Shown: in pieces, positions 31,817 to 39,987 of the stretch
How the letters are laid out: each line of letters starts with the position of its first letter
Numbering within the stretch: position 1 is the stretch's first letter
Assembly: GCA_964251385.1 (NCBI GenBank)
Contig: CAXUJK010000001.1
Coordinates: forward strand, 372,001 to 436,000
Source of the DNA: CADCVW01 sp964251385
GTDB lineage: Bacteria > Pseudomonadota > Alphaproteobacteria > Sphingomonadales > Sphingomonadaceae
DNA length: 64,000 bases
Direction: 5' to 3'
Notes under the pieces: generated by a model
Database searches by the model: none
What the model was told of the DNA's origin: nothing
The model's input: only the letters and a program-made list of their open reading frames with translations
Made by a program: the position numbers and the translations under genes

Positions 31817-33476
31817 GGATCGGCTCCGGATTAAGCGCGCTCTTGAACGCGTCGATGCCGACACGGCGCACCGTATCGATGAACGGCTCGGCCTCGCCTT
31901 TACGCAGGTCGAGATAACGGGCCACGATACGCTCGACCGCGCCCGGCACCGCGTCCGCGTCGATGCCGGGACCGAGACGTTCGCCCAGGCTCGCCAGATT
32001 GCCCGCGTCGCCGCCGAGCGTGATCTGGTAGTTTTCGACACCGCCTTTCTCCAGGCCCAATATGCCGATGTTGCCGACATGATGATGCCCGCACGCATTG
32101 ATGCAGCCGGAGATCTTGACCCCGATCGGGCCGATGTTCCGCTGGCGCTCGGCATCGGCGAAGGCCTTGGCGATCTCCTGCGCGATCGGGATCGAGCGCG
32201 CGGTCGCGAGCTTGCAGTAGTCCATGCCGGGGCACGCGATGATGTCGGTGATCAGGCCAGCATTGGGCGTGGCGAGCCCAGCCTCCATCAGCGCCGCCCA
32301 CACGTCCGGTACGTCGTCGAGCCGGACGTGGGGCAGCACGACGTTCTGGACGTGCGTGATGCGCATTTCGTCCATGGACCAGCGTTCGGCGATGTCGGCC
32401 AGCGCGCGCATCTGGTCGGAGGTCGCATCGCCCGGAGGCGCGCCGATGGGCTTCATCGACACGGTCATCGCGGTGTAGCCCGGCACTTTGTGCGGAAATG
32501 AGCTGGTCGACACGAACCGCGCGAAGTCCGGATCGCGCACGGTTGCGGCGGCAAGCGCAACCGATTGCGCAGGCAGGTCCTCGTACACGGGCGGCGCGAA
32601 GTAGGCCGCGATGCGCTCGACCTCGGCGGGATCGGCCGCGATGCTGGGCGCGCTGGCTCGCGCGAACTCCGCCTCGACCTGCGCGACGAACGCGTCCGTG
32701 CCCGTCTCGTGCACGAGGATCTTGACCCGCGCCTTGTACTTGTTGTCCCGCCGTCCGCCCAGATTGTAGACGCGCATGATCGCTTCGAGGTAGCCGAGCA
32801 GGTCCGCCTTGGGCAGGAACGCGCGCACCGTCTTGCCGATGAACGGGGTGCGCCCGAGCCCGCCGCCGACGATCACGGTGTAGCCGACTTCGCCCGCTTC
32901 GTTGCGCACGATGCGAAGGCCGATGTCATGCACCGCGACCGCGGCGCGATCCTGCGCCGATCCCGTCACGGCGATCTTGAACTTGCGAGGGAGGAAGGAG
33001 AATTCGGGATGCAGCGTCGACCATTGCCGGATCAGCTCGGCGGTCGGCCGCGGGTCCTCGATCTCGTCGGCGGCGACGCCGGAGAAATGGTCGGCTGTGA
33101 CGTTGCGGATGCAGTTGCCGGACGTCTGGATCGCGTGCATCTCGACATCGGCGAGCAGGTCCAGGATGTCCGGCACGTCGGCGAGCTTGGGCCAGTTAAA
33201 CTGTATGTTCTGACGCGTCGTGAAATGCCCGTAGCCGCGGTCGTAGCGATCCGCGATCAAGGCAAGTTGCCGAAGTTGACGGCTGTTCAACGTCCCGTAC
33301 GGCACCGCGACGCGCAGCATGTAGGCGTGGAGCTGCAGGTAAAGGCCGTTCATCAGGCGGAGCGGGGTGAACTCCTCTTCGGTCAGCAAACCGTCGAGTC
33401 TGCGGCCGACCTGTTCGCGGAACTGCGCCGCGCGATCACGGACGATCGCTTCGTCGAATTCGTCATACCGGTACAT
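31803..33476 (-). CDS. cysI: Nitrite/sulfite reductase, siroheme [4Fe-4S] haemoprotein
   Basis: This 557-aa enzyme reduces sulfite to sulfide. It has the duplicated ferredoxin-like halves (LRVAVPYGTLNSRQLRQL; FTTRQNIQFNW), the substrate-site Arg region TSGNCIRNVT, and the cluster/siroheme Cys pattern CPGMDYCKLA then CINACGHHHVGNIGI. The electron donor is probably ferredoxin or an NADPH flavoprotein not seen here. I chose MYRYDEFD at 33476. It overlaps the upstream DUF2849 gene by 14 bases. Confidence 0.94.
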   Translation of the reverse strand: MYRYDEFDEAIVRDRAAQFREQVGRRLDGLLTEEEFTPLRLMNGLYLQLHAYMLRVAVPYGTLNSRQLRQLALIADRYDRGYGHFTTRQNIQFNWPKLADVPDILDLLADVEMHAIQTSGNCIRNVTADHFSGVAADEIEDPRPTAELIRQWSTLHPEFSFLPRKFKIAVTGSAQDRAAVAVHDIGLRIVRNEAGEVGYTVIVGGGLGRTPFIGKTVRAFLPKADLLGYLEAIMRVYNLGGRRDNKYKARVKILVHETGTDAFVAQVEAEFARASAPSIAADPAEVERIAAYFAPPVYEDLPAQSVALAAATVRDPDFARFVSTSSFPHKVPGYTAMTVSMKPIGAPPGDATSDQMRALADIAERWSMDEMRITHVQNVVLPHVRLDDVPDVWAALMEAGLATPNAGLITDIIACPGMDYCKLATARSIPIAQEIAKAFADAERQRNIGPIGVKISGCINACGHHHVGNIGILGLEKGGVENYQITLGGDAGNLASLGERLGPGIDADAVPGAVERIVARYLDLRKGEAEPFIDTVRRVGIDAFKSALNPEPILAAA

Positions 33477-33789
33477 GGACGAACTCCTGCGAGTCGGCAC
33501 CGAATGTGACCGTCGGTCCGGTTACGCGGATGCGCTCGCGGTAATGGACGGGCATGATCCTGCCGGTGCCGTCCGGGCCGACGGTAATGAGATAGGGGTC
33601 GACGACGTCGGCGCTGACGATGCTCGCGTAGCCGGTGTTTTCGAGCTGCTTGGCAACGGCTTCGTCACTCCCGATCAGCGCGAGCGTCGGGTCCGCGGTC
33701 CAGCCGTCGGCGGCGTAATAGACCGAATGGCCGCCGAGCAAGTCGTTTGCGGTCAGCACAATGGGCAGAGGCGGGCGCTTGGCGTCCAT
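33463..33789 (-). CDS. DUF2849 protein, first gene of the sulfate operon
   Basis: This 108-aa protein (MDAKRPPLPIVLTANDLLGG, HSVYYAADGWTADPTLAL) matches DUF2849, a short family that sits just before sulfite reductase in many alphaproteobacteria. The function is not known. It starts the operon DUF2849-cysI-DUF934-cysH-cysG-cysD-cysN, with all steps from sulfate to sulfide plus siroheme. Confidence 0.85.
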   Translation of the reverse strand: MDAKRPPLPIVLTANDLLGGHSVYYAADGWTADPTLALIGSDEAVAKQLENTGYASIVSADVVDPYLITVGPDGTGRIMPVHYRERIRVTGPTVTFGADSQEFVHVPV

Positions 33790-33992
33790 CAGGAGCGGTG
33801 CTGGCGTGGAGAAGAAACTTCTACGATCAACGGCATGCTCGGAAACTCACGCGAGGCGGTGGAATAGGCCTAGATCGCGCTTATGCACAGCGTCGCAAGC
33901 CTGTTCGTTCGAATAGCACATGGCTTGCGCGCGACTGGACGCTTGGAGCATTTTCTCCTAATCTTGCATCAAATGACGCGAGAAGCCGAGCC

Positions 33993-34454
33993 GTGGACAG
34001 CACCGACCTCAAGATCCTCGCCATTCTGCAGGAGGACTGCAGCCTGCCCGTCGCCGAAGTCGCGGCGCGGGTGAACCTGTCGCAGACGCCGTGCTGGCGA
34101 CGCATCCAGCGGCTCGAGGCGCAAGGGGTGATCCGCCGCCGCGTCGCGCTGCTTGATCCGATCAGCGTGGGCGCGGGGCTGACCGTTTTCGTGTCGGTCG
34201 AGACGGGCGATCATTCGGCGGATTGGCTCGGCCGCTTTGCCGAGACGGTGTCGGAGATGCCGCAGGTCATGGAGGTTCACCGCATGGCGGGCGACGTCGA
34301 CTACCTGCTACGCGTCGCGGTCGGCGACATGGCGGCGTTCGACGACTTCTACCGGCGCCTGGTCGCGATCCTGCCGCTCAAGAACGTCACGTCGCGATTC
34401 GCGATGGAAAGCGTCAAGAGCACGACCGCCTACCCGTTACCGGCGGTGGCGTAG
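33993..34454 (+). CDS. Lrp/AsnC-family regulator
   Basis: The 153-aa product has an N-terminal winged helix-turn-helix (DSTDLKILAILQEDCSL, VNLSQTPCWRRIQRLEAQGVI) and the C-terminal RAM domain (TVFVSVETGD, VMEVHRMAGDVDYLLRVAV) where amino acids bind. The GTG at 33993 gives the family-like start; the upstream frame is not. It is transcribed away from the sulfate operon and its end overlaps thrC by 25 bases, so it may sense an amino acid and control one or both. Confidence 0.9.
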   Translation: MDSTDLKILAILQEDCSLPVAEVAARVNLSQTPCWRRIQRLEAQGVIRRRVALLDPISVGAGLTVFVSVETGDHSADWLGRFAETVSEMPQVMEVHRMAGDVDYLLRVAVGDMAAFDDFYRRLVAILPLKNVTSRFAMESVKSTTAYPLPAVA

Positions 34455-35740
34455 GCGGTTTCCTCCAACGCGGATGCGAGCGCGGCGGAGTTCGCTGCAA
34501 TGCTCCGCTTGTGCACCGGGCGTCCCGCGATGCAGGCAAGGGCGGGCGGCGGCGCGATCGCGCGACCGATCAGCGGCTCGACGATGTCGGCGAACTTGTA
34601 AGGGTGCGCGGTCGCCGCCGCGATCCAGACACGCGTGTCGCGCGCGCCAGGGTCCATGCGCGCGTACGCCTCGGCGGCGGTGGCGGAATGCGGGCACCAC
34701 AGATATCCGGCTCGGGCGTCCGCGACGATGCGCGCGCGGATCGCGTCGTCGTCGACCAGTTCGACCGTGATCGTTGCGTCGGCGGACGTCATGTGCGCCA
34801 GGCGTTCGAAATTGCTGGGCGCACCGACGTCCATCGCGTTCGCGATCGTGGCGAGGGACGCGCGGGGTTCGTAGCGTCCGTCCGCATGCCAGTCGTGCAG
34901 CGTCCGGTTGGCGTTGGTCACCGCGACAATGGGCCCGATCGGGAAGCCCATGGCGCGGGCGTAGACGGCGGCGAAGCCGTGGCCGAGATTGCCCGTGGGG
35001 ATGATCAGCCCCGGCGTGACGCCCGTCTCGTCCGCGACCCGCATCGCGGCACGGGCGAGGTAGACCATCTGCGGCAATAATCGCGCGATGTTGATGGAGT
35101 TGGCGGAGGTGAGGCCGTGGCGCGCCGACAAGGGTTCGTCGGCGAACGCGGCTTTGACGAGGCGCTGGCAGTCGTCGAAGTCGCCGTCGACCTCGAGCGC
35201 GTGCACCGGTTCGCCCCAGCAGGTCAGCTGATGTTGCTGAAACGCGGATACGCGGCCGCGTGGGTAGAGGATGACGGCGCGCAGACCGTTGCGACCTTCG
35301 GCGGCGCACCCGACCGCGCCGCCCGTGTCGCCCGAGGTCGCGACAAGCACCGTCGGCGGTGCCGCCGAGCCGCGTGAGGCGTCGAAACACCCCATCAGGA
35401 AGCGCGCGCCGAAATCCTTGAATGCCCCGGTCGGGCCGTGGAAGAGTTCGAGCGCGCGCAGACCCTCGGGTCGCGCCAGGACGAGCGGGACGGGAAAGTC
35501 GAACGCGTCGGCGCAGATGGGGGGCAACGCGTCCTCGAGCGCGTCGCCGGCGAAGAACGGGGCCAGCATGCGCGCGGCGAAGTCGGCGAGCGGCATGTCG
35601 TGGCGCAACGCTGTCAGGTCCGCGCGCGGAAGGGCCTCGGGCAGATACAGCCCGCCGTCGGGGGCAACGCCGTCGCGGATCGCGACCGAGATCGGCACGG
35701 CAGGCGCGGCTCCACGCGTGCTGACGAAGCGCATCGTCAT
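34430..35740 (-). CDS. thrC: Threonine synthase
   Basis: ThrC turns O-phosphohomoserine into threonine using PLP. The 436-aa product has the PLP-Lys region FHGPTGAFKDFGARFL, the SGDTGGA motif, LTSANSINIARLLPQMVY and IPTGNLGHGFAAVYAR. The length fits the E. coli-type enzyme. ATG 35740 overlaps the thrB stop (ATGA); a second ATG two codons on is possible. It is the last gene of thrABC. Confidence 0.95.
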   Translation of the reverse strand: MTMRFVSTRGAAPAVPISVAIRDGVAPDGGLYLPEALPRADLTALRHDMPLADFAARMLAPFFAGDALEDALPPICADAFDFPVPLVLARPEGLRALELFHGPTGAFKDFGARFLMGCFDASRGSAAPPTVLVATSGDTGGAVGCAAEGRNGLRAVILYPRGRVSAFQQHQLTCWGEPVHALEVDGDFDDCQRLVKAAFADEPLSARHGLTSANSINIARLLPQMVYLARAAMRVADETGVTPGLIIPTGNLGHGFAAVYARAMGFPIGPIVAVTNANRTLHDWHADGRYEPRASLATIANAMDVGAPSNFERLAHMTSADATITVELVDDDAIRARIVADARAGYLWCPHSATAAEAYARMDPGARDTRVWIAAATAHPYKFADIVEPLIGRAIAPPPALACIAGRPVHKRSIAANSAALASALEETAYATAGNG

Positions 35741-36708
35741 GCCGCCATCACGATCGGGGGCGACGCGAGCGGCTCGACGCGAACACCCGCGGACGCGACG
35801 GGCGCGCGGTACGCCCGCGACGCCAGCCCCGCGTCCGCGAAGGCGGCCCGCATCGCGGCCTCCACCGCATCGGCGTCCTCGGACGGGACCCAGGCGAAGA
35901 TCGACGGGCCGGACCCCGAAAACGAGCAGCCGAGCGCACCCGCGGCCAAGGCCGCCGCCTTCACGGCCGGGAGCGCGGGAAGCAGGTGACGGCGCTGCGG
36001 TTCTATGAGGATGTCGTCGAGGCCGGCCCGGATCAGCGCGCGGTCGCCCGTCGCGCAACCCGCGACGAGCGCGGCGACGCGGCGGCTGTGTTCGACGACC
36101 TGGTCCAGCGGCACATCCCGCGACAGCAGCGCCCGCGCTTCGCTGGTGCGGATCTGGGCCGCGGGGTGGAGCAGAACGGTGACGATCCCGACAGGCGCGG
36201 GCAGGACATGCACGAGTGCGGGTTCGGTTCCCGCGACGAGCACAAGCCCGCCGAACAGGCTCGCCACCACATTGTCCCAGTGCGGCGGGTCGGACGCGAC
36301 GCGTTCGCCTTCGAGCGCCAGCGGCAGGAGGTCGGACACGCCGAACGGTCCGCCCAGCATCGCGTTGACCGCCGATGCGGCCGCGACCGCGGACGCGGCC
36401 GATCCCCCCATGCCGGCGGACACGGGCACGCCCTTGTCGATGTCGAGCCTCGCGCCGAAGCTGGCCCCCGCAGCGTTCAGCACGGCTTGCGCGGCGGCGA
36501 GCGCGGTGTTGGTGGCGGGCGTGCCGGGAAGCGTCGCGACCAGACCCGTCACGCGTCCCAATCGCACGCCCGGCTCGTCCTCCGCCGTGGCGACCACCGT
36601 GTCGCGCACCGCGTCGAACGCCTGGCCCAATATGTCGAACCCGGGGCCGACATTGCCGATGCTGGCGGGGGCGGACGCGGCGGCACCCTCTTGCTGAGTT
36701 GGCATCAC
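35737..36708 (-). CDS. thrB: Homoserine kinase, GHMP type
   Basis: The 323-aa product has the GHMP-kinase motifs ASIGNVGPGFDILGQAF, the phosphate loop VPVSAGMGGSAASAVAA, and GCSFSGSGPSIFAWV. It phosphorylates homoserine with ATP. Many alphaproteobacteria use the unrelated choline-kinase-like ThrB2; the GHMP form in a thrABC order is more like the gammaproteobacterial arrangement. The start is GTG 36708 (GTGA overlap with thrA) or the ATG just after it. Confidence 0.93.
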   Translation of the reverse strand: MMPTQQEGAAASAPASIGNVGPGFDILGQAFDAVRDTVVATAEDEPGVRLGRVTGLVATLPGTPATNTALAAAQAVLNAAGASFGARLDIDKGVPVSAGMGGSAASAVAAASAVNAMLGGPFGVSDLLPLALEGERVASDPPHWDNVVASLFGGLVLVAGTEPALVHVLPAPVGIVTVLLHPAAQIRTSEARALLSRDVPLDQVVEHSRRVAALVAGCATGDRALIRAGLDDILIEPQRRHLLPALPAVKAAALAAGALGCSFSGSGPSIFAWVPSEDADAVEAAMRAAFADAGLASRAYRAPVASAGVRVEPLASPPIVMAA

Positions 36709-38480
36709 GCGCTCAGCCGCATCGGCATGGGAACGGCCTCGTCATGGCGCGACGCGCGGCGCGCGAGCGCGCGCTGCACGTCCTCTTTCGGTGCGCACGC
36801 GGCAAGCCCGCGCTGCACGTCCATGATGTCGGAGAACACGGATGCGGCAGACGGCCAGCGTCCCGCGCCCTTGCCGAACACCTCGTGCACACGCCCGTCG
36901 GCGAGCGTGAGGAGAAAGCAGTTTTCCTCGTTCTTCGGGCGCGCCAGCGGGTGCGTCGCGGGCATCGCCAGGATCCGCACGTCGGCGGCGACCGCCCCGT
37001 CCGCGCCGCGCACGCATCGCCCGACCTGTTTCAGCACCGATCCTGCCGCCACAGCATCGGCGACCGCGGCGGGCGTCACGTCGCGCAGCGATGCCTTCGC
37101 GATGGATGCGGACGGGATCGCGACGCCGAAAGCCTCGCGCGCCAGGATCGACAATTTGTCCGCCGCGTCGTGCCCGTCGACGTCCGCCGTCGGGTCGGCT
37201 TCCGCAAAGCCTTTCGCCTGCGCTTGGGCGAGTGCGTCGGCAAAGATCCAGCCTTCGCCCAGTTTGCTCAGGATGAAGTTGGCGGTGCCGTTCATCACGC
37301 CTTCGACCGCGACCACGTCGCCGCGGTGGCGTCCGAGCCCTTCGAGCACGGGCGCGCCGCCGCCGACCGCCGCGGAAAAGCGCAAAGGCACGCCGCCCGC
37401 CTTCGCCGCCGCGTGCAGCGCGTCCCAGTGCCCCGCAACCGCGCCTTTGTTCGCAGTCACGACCGCCGCGCCGCCCCGTAACGCACCGCGCATGATCTCG
37501 GCCGGGTAATCCGCGCCGCCGATCAGCTCGATCACCAGGTCCGGCTCCCCCGCCAAGGCGACGTCGAGCCGGTCGGTGAAGACGGCTGCCTCGCCATGGC
37601 GCGCGGGGTTGCGCACGAGCACGGGGTTGAGATCGAAAAGATCGGGCCGCGCCTGCAGGTAGGCGAGCACCCCCGCCCCGACCGCGCCGCATCCCAGCAA
37701 CGCGACGCGCAGCGGCGGGACGCCGAGCGGCATCGACGTTTCGGCCCGCAGGTTGGCGATCGTGGTCGCGCCGTCCTGCCCCAGCGCCGCGACCTCGATC
37801 AGGACGTCGTCGACCTCGGCCGCGCGGATCGCCTTGGGCTGGATCAGTCCCGAGCTGGCGCGCGCCGCCTCGTCGTAGCTCATCGTCGAAAAGCGCAGCG
37901 CGCGCGGATTCTTCGCCGGGTCTTCCGCGTACACGCCGTCGACGTCCTTGATCAGCCGCACCCGATGCGCATCGAGCCGCGCGGCGAAGAACACCGCGGA
38001 CAGATCGGTCCCGCCGCGTCCCAGCGTCACGACGCCATGTTCCGCATGACCCGCCGTGAAGCCCGGCACCACGACGACGTCGTGCGTGTCGAGCCGCGCC
38101 AGCACCGCGTCCGCGTCGAGGTCGGTTAGGTCCGCGTCGAGCGCGTCGCCTTCCGCGACCAGCCCCATTTCGTGCGGGTCGATCGTGCACGCCTGCACCC
38201 CGATGCGGCTCAGCGCCAACGCGACCAGCGCGGACGAACGCAATTCGCCGACGCGCGCGAGCCTGGCCACCAGCGTCGGGCATGGACCACCGCCGACGCG
38301 CGCGGCCTGTTCGAGAAGCGCGTCGGTCTCGTCGCCGAGCGCGGACACGACCGCAACGACCTTCTCCCCGTCGCGCACGTGGCGGTAGATTTCGAGCGCG
38401 GCGGCGGACAGGTCGTTCTCGTCGCGCAGCACCGAGCTGCCGAATTTTAAGACGCACAGACGTTTGGGTTCGGAGGTCAT
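36705..38480 (-). CDS. thrA: Bifunctional aspartokinase-homoserine dehydrogenase without ACT domains
   Basis: The 591-aa protein starts with an aspartokinase catalytic domain (about 1-235: LKFGSSVLRDEND, VVPGFTAGH, TLGRGGTDLSAVFFAARL, LIKDVDGVYAEDP) joined by only about 20 residues to homoserine dehydrogenase (about 255-590: LLGCGAVGAGVLAYL, VVTANKGAVAGHW, VEGVMNGTANFIL, AEADPTADVDGHDAADKL). E. coli ThrA has about 820 residues, with two ACT-containing regulatory segments between the halves; these are absent here, so allosteric threonine inhibition is probably lost or much altered. ATG 38480 has AAGGG nine bases ahead; a TTG two codons upstream is closer to it. A leader peptide and terminator precede the gene. 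Confidence 0.93.
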   Translation of the reverse strand: MTSEPKRLCVLKFGSSVLRDENDLSAAALEIYRHVRDGEKVVAVVSALGDETDALLEQAARVGGGPCPTLVARLARVGELRSSALVALALSRIGVQACTIDPHEMGLVAEGDALDADLTDLDADAVLARLDTHDVVVVPGFTAGHAEHGVVTLGRGGTDLSAVFFAARLDAHRVRLIKDVDGVYAEDPAKNPRALRFSTMSYDEAARASSGLIQPKAIRAAEVDDVLIEVAALGQDGATTIANLRAETSMPLGVPPLRVALLGCGAVGAGVLAYLQARPDLFDLNPVLVRNPARHGEAAVFTDRLDVALAGEPDLVIELIGGADYPAEIMRGALRGGAAVVTANKGAVAGHWDALHAAAKAGGVPLRFSAAVGGGAPVLEGLGRHRGDVVAVEGVMNGTANFILSKLGEGWIFADALAQAQAKGFAEADPTADVDGHDAADKLSILAREAFGVAIPSASIAKASLRDVTPAAVADAVAAGSVLKQVGRCVRGADGAVAADVRILAMPATHPLARPKNEENCFLLTLADGRVHEVFGKGAGRWPSAASVFSDIMDVQRGLAACAPKEDVQRALARRASRHDEAVPMPMRLSA

Positions 38481-38501
38481 CGTCAAAAGCCCTTGGATAT
38501 T

Positions 38502-38530
38502 AAAAAACCCGCTCCTGGTCGGGAGCGGGT
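38502..38530 (-). terminator. Intrinsic terminator (thr attenuator)
   Basis: On the minus strand ACCCGCTCC pairs with GGAGCGGGT over a six-base loop and is followed by six Ts. It lies 31 bases after the stop of the threonine leader and 21 bases before thrA, as in a ribosome-mediated attenuator. Confidence 0.88.
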
Positions 38531-38561
38531 CGGAAGAAACCGGGGGTTTGTCAAACCACGC

Positions 38562-38684
38562 TCAGCCGCCACCATCCCGCATACGGGTGGTCATGGTCGT
38601 AATCGTGGTCGTCGTGATGACAGCGGCACCGGCGCGAGCGTTCGCAAAGCAGAGGTGGCGGGCGTCGAGATGCACGAGCTTCAT
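38562..38684 (-). CDS. thrL: Threonine leader peptide (40 aa)
   Basis: The frame starts MKLVHLDARHLCFANA and holds a run of regulatory codons reading ITTTTITTMTT near residue 23, eight Thr and two Ile in eleven codons, then ends MRDGGG. This is very like the E. coli thr leader in character. Together with the terminator it should act as an attenuator: ribosomes that wait for charged Thr-tRNA would prevent the terminator from forming. A short segment just after the stop (GAGCG) can pair with the CGCTC of the terminator's left arm, though this anti-terminator is weaker than in the phhA leader. Confidence 0.85.
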   Translation of the reverse strand: MKLVHLDARHLCFANARAGAAVITTTTITTMTTRMRDGGG

Positions 38685-38688
38685 CCTG

Positions 38689-38751
38689 TTCGGGATCCCA
38701 CCATTGGCGTTCGCATTCACCTGTGTCAACTCGTACGGCATTCGGGATCCC
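38689..38751 (-). promoter_or_regulatory. thr promoter region with paired 11-bp repeats
   Basis: A consensus -35 hexamer TTGACA (38724-38729 on the minus strand) lies 40 bases before the leader start; no good -10 is clear at 17 bases. TTCGGGATCCC occurs at 38689-38699 and again at 38741-38751, 52 bases apart, on both sides of the hexamer. These could be regulator sites; this is weak evidence because the core is a short palindrome. Confidence 0.35.
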
Positions 38752-38754
38752 GTA

Positions 38755-39987
38755 TCAGGGTCTAGTCTGCCCTGCTCCCCGAACCAGATATTTGAACGTC
38801 GTCAGCTGTTCGGGGCCGACCGGGCCCCGCGCATGAAGCTTGCCGGTCGCGATGCCAATCTCCGCCCCGAAACCGAACTCCCCGCCATCGGCGAATTGCG
38901 TCGATGCGTTCCACATGACGATCGCGCTGTCGACCTGATCAAGAAAGCGTTGCGCGGCGGCGGCATCTTCCGTCAGGATCGCTTCGGTGTGGCCCGTGCC
39001 GTAGCGCGCGATATGCGCGATCGCCGCGTCGGGCCCGGTGACGACGCAGACACTGAGCACCGCGTCCAGATATTCGGTCGCCCAATCCGCTTCGTCCGCG
39101 GTTTCCATCGGGGCGAGCGCGCGCGCCTCCGCGTCTCCACGCAATACACAGCCCGGCAGCGCATCGGCCAGTCGCGGCAGCAGCGCGGGCGCGATCGCGC
39201 GGTCGACGAGCAGCGTTTCGGTCGCGCCGCAGATCGACACGCGCCGCATCTTGGCGTTGGCGACGACGTTCAGCGCCATCGTCAGGTCCGCGGCCGCGTG
39301 CACATAGGTGTGGCACAGGCCGTCGAGGTGGCCGAGCGTCGCGACGCGTGCCTCGGCCGCGACGCGTTCGACGAGGGCTCGCCCTCCGCGCGGGATAATC
39401 AAGTCGATCGCGCCGTTCAATCCGCCGAGCAGCAGCCCGACCGCGTTGCGATCCGGCGTCGGCACGATCTGCACCGCGCCCGGCGGCAACCCCGCCTCGA
39501 TCAGCCCGTCGCGGCACGCCGCGTGGATGACGAGACATGTACGTAGCGCCTCCGACCCCGGCCGCAGAATGACCGCGTTGCCCGACCGCACGCAGATCGC
39601 CGCCGCGTCCGCGGTGACGTTGGGCCGGCTTTCGTAGATCATGCCGATCACCCCGATCGGCGTGCGCACGCGCGCGATGTCGAGGCCGTTGGGCCGGGTC
39701 CAGCGCGCGATCTCTTGTCCCACCGGATCGGGCAACGCGGACACGGTGTCGAGCGCGCCCGCGACGGCTTCGACGCGGCCCGCATCGAGCATCAGCCGGT
39801 CGTTGGCGCCCTGCGCCGGCGCCATGTCCGCGCGGTTGGCGGCAAGCACCTCGTCCGCTCGGGCTCGCAACTGCCGCGCCATGCCCGCAATCGCGGCAGT
39901 GCGCTGCTCGGCCGGGCAGCTGCGCAAGGTCGCGGCGGCCGCTTTCGCGTGCTGACCCATGCCACGCATCGTCTCGGCCAGGGTCAC
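38755..39987 (-). CDS. proA: Gamma-glutamyl phosphate reductase
   Basis: ProA reduces gamma-glutamyl phosphate to the semialdehyde in proline synthesis. The 410-aa product has the family phrases GVIGMIYESRPNVTADAAAIC, NAVILRPGSEAL, HLDGLCHTYVHAAAD with the catalytic Cys, SICGATETLLVD and GFGAEIGIATGKLHARGPVG. The ATG overlaps the proB stop (ATGA), so the two are translationally coupled. It ends 70 bases before the thr leader. Confidence 0.95.
   Translation of the reverse strand: MTLAETMRGMGQHAKAAAATLRSCPAEQRTAAIAGMARQLRARADEVLAANRADMAPAQGANDRLMLDAGRVEAVAGALDTVSALPDPVGQEIARWTRPNGLDIARVRTPIGVIGMIYESRPNVTADAAAICVRSGNAVILRPGSEALRTCLVIHAACRDGLIEAGLPPGAVQIVPTPDRNAVGLLLGGLNGAIDLIIPRGGRALVERVAAEARVATLGHLDGLCHTYVHAAADLTMALNVVANAKMRRVSICGATETLLVDRAIAPALLPRLADALPGCVLRGDAEARALAPMETADEADWATEYLDAVLSVCVVTGPDAAIAHIARYGTGHTEAILTEDAAAAQRFLDQVDSAIVMWNASTQFADGGEFGFGAEIGIATGKLHARGPVGPEQLTTFKYLVRGAGQTRP

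Noticed and set aside
33790..33992. SAM-type riboswitch before the sulfate operon
   Set aside because: I could not find the conserved stems or core bases of known SAM riboswitches in this short region.
36705..38480. Threonine operon enzyme as plain homoserine dehydrogenase
   Set aside because: The N-terminal 235 residues keep aspartokinase motifs (LKFGSSV, GRGGTD, KDVDGVYAEDP), so it is a fusion.
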